Below are positions 55,458 through 64,000 of a stretch of DNA of 64,000 bases, one piece after another. Both the position numbers and the translations under genes were made by a program. Under the pieces are notes generated by a model. It was not told the DNA's origin. It worked only from the letters and a program-made list of their open reading frames with translations, and did not search any database. The DNA is from Nocardia amamiensis (lineage in GTDB: Bacteria > Actinomycetota > Actinomycetes > Mycobacteriales > Mycobacteriaceae): the NCBI RefSeq assembly GCF_015477605.1, contig NZ_JADLQX010000012.1, positions 1 to 64,000 of the forward strand. The letters are read 5' to 3'. How positions within the stretch are numbered: position 1 is the first letter of the stretch; each line of letters begins with the position of its first letter.

Positions 55458-57287
55458 TCAGCCGGGAAGCACCGGAAGGGCGTTCGCGCCGAGTCCGGGT
55501 ACTTCGCGCCAATAGGGCTGTCCCTGATCCGGGGCCGGGGCGGTGGTCAGCTCGAGCACCGCGCGCGAGTCGGCGACGTACTGGTGGTCCGGGCTCGCGC
55601 TCACCGAGCGGACCGGCGCGGTCAGGTTCTGCGCCGTCAGCGGGGTCGGCTCGGATCCGTCCACCGAGACGGTGCTCACCGGGTCGACATTGCCTTCGCG
55701 CGCGATGATGATCGTGTCGGCGTCGAGCCAATCCACCGACACGGCGGCTGTGCTGAGGCCGACGCCAACCGGAATCGCGGAGGTCAAGCTCAACTTTCCA
55801 TCGGGCTGCGGCACCACGACCGCGACATACACCTTGCCGTCGGCGATCATCGCCGCCCGCACGCCGGAACGGGAGATCCGGAGTTCGGTGATCGGCAGCC
55901 GCGGCGCCGTGGCCGACGAGGCCGCCGTCAGCGCCGAGATGTCGACATCCTGCACCGATACGTTTCCGGTTGCGCGGTCATGGACCGCGCGGATGACCCG
56001 CCCGCCGTCCAGCACCGCCCATCCCGCGCTGCCGTCGGCGGTCCATGACGGCCGGGTGATGGTGAAGCCTTCGGCGACGGGAAACGCATTGCCGCCGTAC
56101 GTGCCGACCATCAGTGCGCGCGACGGCTCCCCCGCCGGCCTGCCCGCCTCGGCGACCGCCGCGACCAACTGTCCATCCGGGGACAGCGCCGCCGACTGCA
56201 GGTTGTTCACCCGGCCGAAGTAGCCGGGCGTCGGCGCGCTGCCGCCGCTATCGGTCACCTGCACCAATCCCCCGCCGCGCAGGGCGTGCAGACCGACCTG
56301 GTTGCGCGTGGACGTGCCGGGATTGAACTGCTGCACGTCCGCGACGCTCCATCCGTTCGCGGCGAACCGCTCGTCCAGCGGTTTGCCGTCGGCGAGCAGC
56401 ATGTAGGGGCCGAGAATGTCAGCGCCGGAGAGCGTGAGCACCACCTGGGCGGCCAGCGATTCCCGCTCTCGCGGATTCAGCCCCGACGCGCCGGCGAAGT
56501 CGAGCTTGACTCCGCCGAGCCCGATACCGACGCCCTCCGGGTCACCGTTGATCTTGGTGATCGTGCCGCGCAGCGCGACCGGCGGCGCCAGCTCGTTGCG
56601 CAGCACCGACGCGAGGGCAGGCTGCGGCCCCTCGAGCAGCGAACTCAGCAATCGCTGGGTCAACTGCCCCTTCGGCACCGAGATCCAACGCAGATCCGGG
56701 ACCGTCGTGTTGCCGCTCGGATCGATGAAGTACAGCGCGTAGCGCCGATATGACTTGAAGAAAGCGGTGGAGTCCATCACCACGCCGTCGGGCAGCTCGT
56801 CGATGCGCCACTCGCCGTCGACCTTGGTCAGCTCGATCTTGTTCTCGACGATGACGATGTCGTCGCTCGGGCGATATCCGCCGTCGGCGGCCAGCTCGCC
56901 GACCTTGCGCGCGCGGATCTTGTAGGTGGCCTTGTCACCGGAGCGGGATTCCCGCAGCGTGTCGGGTTTCTCCACGATGACTGTGCCCGCCGCGTCATCC
57001 CACTGGGTAGAGGCGGCCGGAGTCATGTACTGGCGGGCGGCCAGATGCCGGTTGGCCGGGTCGGCCGTGGCCTGGAGGAAGTCGCGCAGCAGGAGATCGG
57101 GATCGCGGTTGGCGACCGGCGGCGGCGGGCCCTCAGGGGTGGGCTCGCGGTTGAGAGTGCCCAGTGCCTCCGGCGCGGACGACTCGGGCAGGCTGGCGCA
57201 CCCGGTGAGCGGCGACAAGACCACCGCGACCACCGCGACCAGCACGATCAGCCGCCGCATCCGCGCGGACCCGACACGCATTCTCAT
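55458..57287 (-). CDS. lpqB: Lipoprotein LpqB
   Basis: A 609-residue envelope lipoprotein with a signal ([20 protein letters not shown]; lipobox LTGC) near residue 30. It then has a GerMN-like part ([30 protein letters not shown] ... LRWISVP) and a C-terminal beta-propeller-like region. In mycobacteria LpqB binds the MtrB sensor and affects cell division and envelope. ATG 57287 overlaps the mtrB stop as ATGA. Confidence 0.95.
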   Translation of the reverse strand: MRMRVGSARMRRLIVLVAVVAVVLSPLTGCASLPESSAPEALGTLNREPTPEGPPPPVANRDPDLLLRDFLQATADPANRHLAARQYMTPAASTQWDDAAGTVIVEKPDTLRESRSGDKATYKIRARKVGELAADGGYRPSDDIVIVENKIELTKVDGEWRIDELPDGVVMDSTAFFKSYRRYALYFIDPSGNTTVPDLRWISVPKGQLTQRLLSSLLEGPQPALASVLRNELAPPVALRGTITKINGDPEGVGIGLGGVKLDFAGASGLNPRERESLAAQVVLTLSGADILGPYMLLADGKPLDERFAANGWSVADVQQFNPGTSTRNQVGLHALRGGGLVQVTDSGGSAPTPGYFGRVNNLQSAALSPDGQLVAAVAEAGRPAGEPSRALMVGTYGGNAFPVAEGFTITRPSWTADGSAGWAVLDGGRVIRAVHDRATGNVSVQDVDISALTAASSATAPRLPITELRISRSGVRAAMIADGKVYVAVVVPQPDGKLSLTSAIPVGVGLSTAAVSVDWLDADTIIIAREGNVDPVSTVSVDGSEPTPLTAQNLTAPVRSVSASPDHQYVADSRAVLELTTAPAPDQGQPYWREVPGLGANALPVLPG

Positions 57288-59446
57288 GACTGCCCGTCCC
57301 CGGATTCGCGGGTAGGGCCGCCACCGGCCTGCGCCGACTCGGGCGCCTGCGATCCATTCGGACCGGACGCGGGTGCCTCACCGGATGGGGTGCTCTCGCC
57401 CGCTGTCGCCATGTCGCCCGATTCCGCGGCATCTGCCCGCGCCGCCTCCGGTTTCGGGGCCTCGACGCTCACTTCGTCCGTGCGCACACCATCCACTCCG
57501 GCAGTGCCCGATTCCGTGCTCACGTCGTCCGTGCGCACACCATCCGCCCCAGCGGTGCCCGACTTCGCATCGTCCGGCCCGGCCTGCGGGCCTACGCTGT
57601 CCGCGTGCGCCGCATCCGATCCGGTACTGCTCGGTTCCAGCGTTTCCCGCCCGGCATCGGGTGTCCGCGGGGCACCGGGTCCGGCCACATTCGACTCGGC
57701 GGAACCGGCCTTCGCGGTGGACGCCTCCGTGTCCGTGACGGTCGCGCCATCCGCCTCGGCGGCAGCGGGCTCGGCGGGCGGCTCCTCGACCAGTCGCATC
57801 GACTTGCGGGCCGGCTCCAGCGGCAGCGGACTCGGGCCGAGCTTCTTGCCGCGCACCAACGGCAACGTCAGGCGGAAGCTCGCGCCGACACCGATCTCGC
57901 CCCACGCCTCCAGCTTGCCCTCGTGCAGGTTCGCGTCCTCCACGCTGATCGACAGACCCAGGCCGGTGCCGCCGGAGCGGCGCATCCGGGACGGGTCCGA
58001 ACGCCAGAACCGGTTGAAGACCAGCTTCTCCTCGCCGGGCCGGAGGCCGACGCCCTGATCGCGCACGACGACGCCGACCGCGTTGGCCTCGACGTCGCCG
58101 CGCATGCGCAGCAGCACCGGCTTGCCCTCGCTGTGGTCGATCGCGTTGGCCAGCAGATTGCGCAGCACGCGCTCCACGCGGCGCGGATCGACCTCGGCGA
58201 CCAGCGGCTCATCCGGCATATCGGTGATCACCTCGACCCCGGCGTCCTTGGCCAGGTGCCGCACGGTGGAGATCGCGGCCCGCGCGCACATCCGCACGTC
58301 CAGCGACTCGACCTGGAGTTCGGCGACGCCCGCGTCGTGCCTGCTGATCTCCAGCAGGTCGTTGAGCAGACCCTCGAACCGGTCCAGCTCGTTGACCAGC
58401 AGCTCGGCGCTGCGGGCCAGGGCGGGGTCGAGGTCGTCGCTACTGCCGTGGATGAGGTCGGCGGCCATGCGCACGGTGGTCAGCGGGGTGCGCAACTCGT
58501 GGCTGACGTCGGAGGTGAACCGGCGCTGCAGGTTGCCGAACTCTTCCAGCTGGGTGATCTGGTTGGACAGGCTCTCGGCCATCTCGTTGAACGCCTGGGC
58601 CAGCCGCGCCATGTCGTCCTCGCCGCGCACCAGCATGCGTTCTTTGAGCCTGCCGTCGGCGAATCGGCCCGCGATCCGCGCCGCGGAGCGGATCGGCAGA
58701 ACCACCTGCCTGGTGACCAGCGCGGTGATCGCGGCGAGCAACACCAGCAGCACGATGCCGCCGACCAGCATGGTGCCGCGCATCAGCGCCAGACTGCGCT
58801 CCTCGTTGGCCAGCGGGAAGATCAGGTAGATCTCCAGGGTCGGGATCTCGGCGCTGGGACTGCCGATGATCAGCGCACGGCCGTGGTAGCCCTCCGCGTC
58901 GGCGACCGTGGCGAACTGGTAGCTCACCTGGTTGCGCTGCACGAACCGGCGCAGCTCCTCGGGCACCTCCTGGATCGGGCCGGTGGAGATCTGCTGCGGC
59001 GGCATGCCGCCGATGACGCTCAGTGCCGTATCGAAAGTCCCTGCCGCACCGGTGGATTGGCCGGTGCCACCGCGGTTGGACAGCGCGTTGCGCGCCTCTT
59101 CCAGCCGCTGCGGCTGGCCGCCGAGATCGTGTACGCCGGCCAGCTGGCTTTCCACCGTATGGCGCGCGCGGTCCATCTCCTCGACCGCCGCGTTGATCTT
59201 GGCGTCGAGCAGCCGGTCGGTGATCTGACTGGTCAGCACCACGCCGAGGATCGTGATGACGATCAGCGACAGGGTCAGCGTCGACACGATGACGCGCAGC
59301 TGCAGGGACCGGCGCCAGAGGTGGCCGAGAGCAACGCCGACCTCTTGGAACCAGGCCACGACCGGTGCCAGCGATCGTTGCAGACGCGCGATCACGCTGG
59401 TGAGATCCGCCGCCCGGTCTTGGCGGGGCCCTTCGTGGTCAGCCAA
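57284..59446 (-). CDS. mtrB: Sensor histidine kinase MtrB
   Basis: A 720-residue sensor with two membrane segments ([21 protein letters not shown] near residue 60 and [17 protein letters not shown] near 240), an exported sensor region between and a HAMP domain. It then has HisKA with [22 protein letters not shown] and HATPase with N ([12 protein letters not shown]), G1 (DQGVGL) and G2 (GGTGLGLSI). The last about 170 residues are an acidic low-complexity tail, with SGTAG[A/V]DGVRTD[D/E]VS repeated twice. Phosphorylates MtrA; coupled to lpqB by ATGA. Confidence 0.95.
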   Translation of the reverse strand: MADHEGPRQDRAADLTSVIARLQRSLAPVVAWFQEVGVALGHLWRRSLQLRVIVSTLTLSLIVITILGVVLTSQITDRLLDAKINAAVEEMDRARHTVESQLAGVHDLGGQPQRLEEARNALSNRGGTGQSTGAAGTFDTALSVIGGMPPQQISTGPIQEVPEELRRFVQRNQVSYQFATVADAEGYHGRALIIGSPSAEIPTLEIYLIFPLANEERSLALMRGTMLVGGIVLLVLLAAITALVTRQVVLPIRSAARIAGRFADGRLKERMLVRGEDDMARLAQAFNEMAESLSNQITQLEEFGNLQRRFTSDVSHELRTPLTTVRMAADLIHGSSDDLDPALARSAELLVNELDRFEGLLNDLLEISRHDAGVAELQVESLDVRMCARAAISTVRHLAKDAGVEVITDMPDEPLVAEVDPRRVERVLRNLLANAIDHSEGKPVLLRMRGDVEANAVGVVVRDQGVGLRPGEEKLVFNRFWRSDPSRMRRSGGTGLGLSISVEDANLHEGKLEAWGEIGVGASFRLTLPLVRGKKLGPSPLPLEPARKSMRLVEEPPAEPAAAEADGATVTDTEASTAKAGSAESNVAGPGAPRTPDAGRETLEPSSTGSDAAHADSVGPQAGPDDAKSGTAGADGVRTDDVSTESGTAGVDGVRTDEVSVEAPKPEAARADAAESGDMATAGESTPSGEAPASGPNGSQAPESAQAGGGPTRESGDGQS

Positions 59447-59479
59447 GCTACCGCCTCCGGGCCCGCAACTCGGTCCGGA

Positions 59480-60157
59480 TCACGGCGGTCCGGCCTTGTA
59501 ACCGACACCGCGGACGGTCAGCACGATCTCCGGGTTCTCCGGATCCTTCTCGACCTTCGCCCGCAGACGCTGCACGTGAACATTCACCAACCGGGTGTCG
59601 GCAGCGTGCCGGTAGCCCCAGACCTGCTCCAGCAGGACCTCCCGGGTGAACACCTGGCGCGGCTTGCGGGCCAGCGCGACGAGCAGGTCGAACTCCAGCG
59701 GCGTCAGCGAGATCTGCTGGCCGCCCCGGCTGACCTTGTGCGCGGGCACGTCGATCACGATATCCGCGATCGACAGCAGCTCGGCGGGCTCCTCCTCGGT
59801 ACGGCGCAGCCGGGCACGTACCCGGGCGACGAGTTCCTTCGGCTTGAACGGCTTGACGATGTAATCGTCGGCGCCCGATTCCAGACCCAGCACGACGTCG
59901 ACCGTGTCGGTCTTGGCCGTGAGCATCACGATCGGAACCCCGGAATCGGCCCGCAGCACGCGGCACACATCGATGCCGTTCATGCCGGGCAGCATCAGGT
60001 CCAGCAACACCAAATCGGGGCGGATCTCGCGAACCGCCGCCAGGGCCTGTGTGCCGTCGCCGACCACGTGCGGGTCGAACCCTTCCCCGCGCAGGACGAT
60101 CGTGAGCATCTCAGCGAGTGCCATATCGTCGTCGACGACCAGAATCTTCGGCTTCAT
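59480..60157 (-). CDS. mtrA: Response regulator MtrA
   Basis: A 225-residue OmpR-type regulator. The receiver domain MKPKILVVDDDMALAEML has phospho-Asp in LVLLDLMLPGMNGID; the switch Thr is in VIMLTAKT-like VPIVMLTAKTD and the Lys in IVKPFKPKELVARVR. The C-terminal winged helix has SLTPLEFDLLVALARKPRQVFTREVLLEQVWG and VHVQRLRAKVEKDPENPEIVLTVRGVGYKAG. ATG 60157 is fixed by the receiver start. Controls cell division, replication and envelope genes; essential in mycobacteria. Confidence 0.96.
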   Translation of the reverse strand: MKPKILVVDDDMALAEMLTIVLRGEGFDPHVVGDGTQALAAVREIRPDLVLLDLMLPGMNGIDVCRVLRADSGVPIVMLTAKTDTVDVVLGLESGADDYIVKPFKPKELVARVRARLRRTEEEPAELLSIADIVIDVPAHKVSRGGQQISLTPLEFDLLVALARKPRQVFTREVLLEQVWGYRHAADTRLVNVHVQRLRAKVEKDPENPEIVLTVRGVGYKAGPP

Positions 60158-60235
60158 AACTACTATGTTGTCATCTCCCAGGCGAGGATCGGGCCGCCAC
60201 GCCAACACTGGTGCCAACCTGCGGCACAGCCAACC

Positions 60236-60883
60236 TTATCGACCAACGATTTCGATGATCCGCGCGGTCAGCGTAGCGGGGCCGTCCTCGGATCGATATG
60301 TCCACCACGGCCCATGCCAGCCGTGTTCGGCCAGCTCGCGGTACACCGCACCGGTCCGGTGTTGCAGACCGCCGTCCCGCTCGTAGGCGTCGAGCGCGCG
60401 TTCGGCGTCGAGTTCGCCTCGCCTGCGGGCACGCTCGACGGCCAACTCGGTCGGCACGTCCAGCAACACCTGGAGCGCGGGCGCGGGCAGGGCGAATCGG
60501 CCGAACTCCAATTCGCCCACCCACCGCACTATTTCGCCGTCGGCCGACTGGCCGAGCCGGGCGGCGGAATAGGCGGCGTTGGAGGCGACGTAGCGGTCGA
60601 GAAGCACGATGTCGTTGTCCACCAACAGCTTCGACAGCTCGTCGTGGGCGTCCGCGCGGTCCAGCGCGAACAGCAGCGCCATGCCGTTGACCGAGCGGGC
60701 GAGGTCGCCGTGCGCGCCGCGCAGCGCCTCGGCGGCCAGGTCGGCGTGCACCGAGACGCGGTAGCGCGGGAAGGCCATCGTGGCGACGCGCAGCCCGCGA
60801 CCGCGCAGATCGGCGACCACCTTGTCGATCAGCGTCCGCTTGCCCGCGCCGTCGAGGCCTTCGACCGCTATCAGCACTCCCAT
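60236..60883 (-). CDS. tmk: Thymidylate kinase
   Basis: Phosphorylates dTMP to dTDP. The 215-residue product has MGVLIAVEGLDGAGKRTLID (P-loop GLDGAGKRT), FPRYRVSVHADLAAEALRG, FALDRADA, and VLLDRYVASNAAYSAARLG (the DRY motif). The LID-like ALPAPALQVLLDVPTELA follows. ATG 60883. Upstream of mtrA in the same direction, as Rv3247c precedes mtrA (78 bp between). Confidence 0.93.
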   Translation of the reverse strand: MGVLIAVEGLDGAGKRTLIDKVVADLRGRGLRVATMAFPRYRVSVHADLAAEALRGAHGDLARSVNGMALLFALDRADAHDELSKLLVDNDIVLLDRYVASNAAYSAARLGQSADGEIVRWVGELEFGRFALPAPALQVLLDVPTELAVERARRRGELDAERALDAYERDGGLQHRTGAVYRELAEHGWHGPWWTYRSEDGPATLTARIIEIVGR

Positions 60884-61040
60884 GACCAGGCAGAATACCC
60901 CGCCAGCTGCCCGCTGCCGACATCGCCTGACCAACGCGGATGCCAACTACTTGCGCCGAGCCACGACCCTGCCGACCGACGGCCGACTGGACCCGGCCGG
61001 GCGTCTCTGCCAACCACCTCACAGCGCACAGCTGGTCGGC

Positions 61041-61388
61041 TCAGTCCAGCGCAACCGCCGTCAGACCGAACTCACCGATCCGGATCACCCCTCGGCCCGC
61101 CAGACGCCCCTGCTTGTACATGGCCTCAGCAAGATGGGTCGACAACAAGCTCTTCCACCACTCCCAAGGCGATTGCGGCGAAGCCTCGTAGCCACCCTCA
61201 CTCACCGTGCGCTGGTAGTACTCGGCAAGCTCCTCTGCGGCGAACTGGATCTCCACCGGAGGTCGAACCAATTCTCCGGCGCGGCGCTCGATCCACAGCG
61301 AGCCGTTTCGTTCGACGATGCCGAGATCCCAATCCCGGCCGGCCTCGATGATCGATCTCACCAGATCAGCGAGGGTAGGGTCAGACAC
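61041..61388 (-). CDS. Probable immunity protein of the secreted toxin
   Basis: A 115-residue cytosolic protein, MSDPTLADLVRSIIEAGRD, then WDLGIVERNGSLWIERRAGELV, PVEIQFAAEELAEYYQRT and a C-terminal IRIGEFGLTAVALD. No signal peptide. GGAGGTGG lies five bases before GTG 61388, and the gene overlaps the toxin end by 8 bp, which fits a toxin-immunity pair. Acidic and short, as immunity proteins often are. Pairing is inferred from position and form. Lower GC than the flanks. Confidence 0.65.
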   Translation of the reverse strand: MSDPTLADLVRSIIEAGRDWDLGIVERNGSLWIERRAGELVRPPVEIQFAAEELAEYYQRTVSEGGYEASPQSPWEWWKSLLSTHLAEAMYKQGRLAGRGVIRIGEFGLTAVALD

Positions 61389-61860
61389 GACAACCACCTC
61401 CGGGATATGCGGTGACAATGTTCCCCGTTGCGGTGTTCACAATAACCGTCGGCTGGGCCGTGGCCTCAATCGTGCCACGGACCTTGTTGACCAAGTAGAT
61501 CTGGCCGGAGTAGCAGTGCCTGTCACTCCCGACGGAGCGTTGAACGTCGGGGTTGCTCATCGACTTCGCAATGGCCATGTCGGCGATATCGCGCCAGTTC
61601 CGTCCCTCGATATCGGCAAGCCGTTGCCAATCGTTCAGATGTGAACCCTGGATATGCCGGAAACCCCAACCCCTATTGCCGCACCGCAATGTGCCCATGC
61701 TGTAGGTGGCAACCACCTTGTCTTCCGGCGTGCTGATGCCGCACGCACCCCACACCTGCTGGGCTGACGCGGTGGGAGCAGTCGCTACAGCACCACCGGT
61801 GGCCAGACCGGCCAGCAGCACTACAATGCTCGCGCCAATTGGCCCTGGGTTGCACTTCAT
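61381..61860 (-). CDS. Probable secreted RNase-type toxin (BECR-like)
   Basis: A 159-residue protein with a Sec signal peptide (IGASIVVLLAGLATGGAVATA; likely cleaved after TASA). The mature part has one putative disulfide cysteine pair, a central GFRHIQGSHLNDWQRLADI (histidine-bearing), then DMAIAKSMSNPD and CYSGQIYLVNK, and ends TVIVNTATGNIVTAYPGGG. The HIxxxH-like motif and terminal IVTAYP are typical of BECR-fold RNases found in polymorphic toxins. GGAGGGGG precedes ATG 61860. Lower GC suggests acquisition. Not tested. Confidence 0.65.
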   Translation of the reverse strand: MKCNPGPIGASIVVLLAGLATGGAVATAPTASAQQVWGACGISTPEDKVVATYSMGTLRCGNRGWGFRHIQGSHLNDWQRLADIEGRNWRDIADMAIAKSMSNPDVQRSVGSDRHCYSGQIYLVNKVRGTIEATAQPTVIVNTATGNIVTAYPGGGCRV

Positions 61861-62029
61861 CTCGGATTCCCCCTCCGGTTGCGCACTAAATACGCGGTAT
61901 CGCAGTGCGCCCCATGGTTAGTGGAGGTGCACTCCCCAAGCAGAAGCCTATTCAATCCAGCGGGCCCAACGCAAGAGGCCGTCGCCGAGTCGAACTCCGC
62001 GGATGTAGTGCCCGATTCAGGAAAAACAA

Positions 62030-62061
62030 AGGCCGCTGGCACCTTTCGGTGCTAGCGGCCT
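62030..62061 (-). terminator. Intrinsic terminator of sahH
   Basis: On the minus strand AGGCCGCTAGCACC and GGTGCCAGCGGCCT form a 14-bp stem (one mismatch) with a GAAA loop, followed by TTTGTTTTT. A classic Rho-independent terminator, rare in this genome type. Confidence 0.92.
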
Positions 62062-62077
62062 CCGGGAGCTCTGCGCC

Positions 62078-63562
<1,485 letters not shown>

Positions 63563-63710
63563 CAGCCTCTCCTGGTTCGGCAAGTACCGAGGCAAGGCTA
63601 GTCGCTCGCGACCGCGAGCGGACCACGCGGCTGCCTCTGCTCCGCTCGGCCCGGCGTGGCCTGCCGCCGGTCTTCGTCCGACCGAGCCGTCTACGCGGCC
63701 GTCTCGGCCT

Positions 63711-64000
63711 TTACGCGATCACCCCGCGGGCGGCCAGGATCCGGCGCCGTTTGCGCGGCTGGATGTTCGCCAGCGTGAGGTCGCCGCCGTAGTGGGCGAG
63801 GACGCGCTTGTCCATCACCCACCGCCACAGCGGCGGAACGGCGGCGAACACGATCATGGTGGCGTACCCGGCCGGCAGTTGCGGGGCCTGCTCGGAGCTG
63901 CGCAGCGTCTGGTAGCGACGGCCCGGGTTGGCGTGGTGATCGCTGTGGCGCTGCAGGTGGAACAGGAAGATGTTGGTGACCAGGTGGTCGCTGTTCCAGC
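63711..64000 (-). CDS. alkB: Alkane 1-monooxygenase AlkB, C-terminal part
   Basis: The visible 95 C-terminal residues include the histidine box [20 protein letters not shown], then [27 protein letters not shown]-like [13 protein letters not shown] and [18 protein letters not shown]. Typical of the integral-membrane di-iron alkane hydroxylase. The stop is TAA at 63711-63713 and the gene runs beyond the right edge. In M. tuberculosis the alkB operon also precedes sahH, but two rubredoxin genes and a tetR lie between; here none is present downstream. Confidence 0.93.
   Translation of the reverse strand, partial: WNSDHLVTNIFLFHLQRHSDHHANPGRRYQTLRSSEQAPQLPAGYATMIVFAAVPPLWRWVMDKRVLAHYGGDLTLANIQPRKRRRILAARGVIA

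Noticed and set aside
57605-61351. Plus-strand ORF of 1248 codons opposite mtrB, mtrA and tmk
   Set aside because: Composition (His, Gln, Arg rich) is typical of antisense frames; the three minus genes are certain.

Overview
The window comes from a high-GC mycolic-acid actinomycete, most likely Nocardia (Rhodococcus is the main alternative). The reasons are about 70% GC, frequent GTG/TTG starts, WhiB1, MtrAB-LpqB, a SigH/RshA redox pair, WS/DGAT and acyl desaturase genes, and a backbone that follows the gene order I remember for Mycobacterium tuberculosis Rv3205c to Rv3252c. I assigned families by reading motifs and recalled homologues; no database search was run.

Layout. 1-4.7 kb: a giant IPT/TIG repeat protein on the minus strand, running off the left edge. 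5.0-6.6 kb: a GNAT acetyltransferase and a channel-like membrane protein. 6.7-11.7 kb: a tightly coupled minus-strand operon of the uncharacterised SCO2524-SCO2523-SCO2522-SCO2521 families, including a variant P-loop ATPase. 11.8-16.5 kb: TIGR02569, MoeZ, DUF3152, TetR and DUF3107, syntenic with Rv3205c-Rv3208A. 16.6-26.7 kb: YceI, an XRE regulator, a ferritin-like protein, an alpha/beta hydrolase, an SCO6745-family protein, a DEAD-box helicase with a long leader, a PQQ-like propeller protein, an F420-type oxidoreductase, a histidine phosphatase, a GNAT protein and endonuclease V. 26.7-27.8 kb: a small tandem duplication and MIRU-like mini-ORFs before a membrane protein gene. 27.8-34.5 kb: a lipid kinase, WhiB1, PdtaS, a biotinylated carrier protein, the 24-residue ribosomal protein bL37, RshA, SigH with its own promoter, YbaK, a secreted protein and an SRAP protein. 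34.7-38.7 kb: an aldehyde dehydrogenase, AroA and RsgA. 38.8-43.8 kb: an NTF2-like protein, Uma2 and SecA1, followed by a block of structured repeats. 43.8-50.8 kb: WS/DGAT, DUF6912, an electron-transfer reductase, two tandem acyl desaturases and BluB. 50.9-53.7 kb: a small orphan gene and an accessory module (XRE, EspR-like, ImmA, truncated membrane protein). 53.7-60.9 kb: HPF, ComF, LpqB, MtrB, MtrA and Tmk. 61.0-61.9 kb: a probable secreted toxin with an overlapping immunity gene. 62-64 kb: SahH and the 3' end of alkB.

How the genes work together. The reductase and two desaturases form a fatty-acid desaturation unit whose two transcription units share a possible operator. SigH, RshA and a mini-ORF form a translationally coupled redox-response operon under a SigH-type promoter. 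MtrA, MtrB and LpqB form the cell-envelope two-component system. The most unusual features are MIRU-like mini-ORFs at ATGA junctions, a possible SigH-prime long isoform, the exported toxin-immunity pair, the SCO2521-2524 operon, a 54-bp perfect palindrome after bL37, and a family of structured repeats concentrated upstream of secA1. No rRNA, tRNA, CRISPR array or intact insertion sequence was seen.
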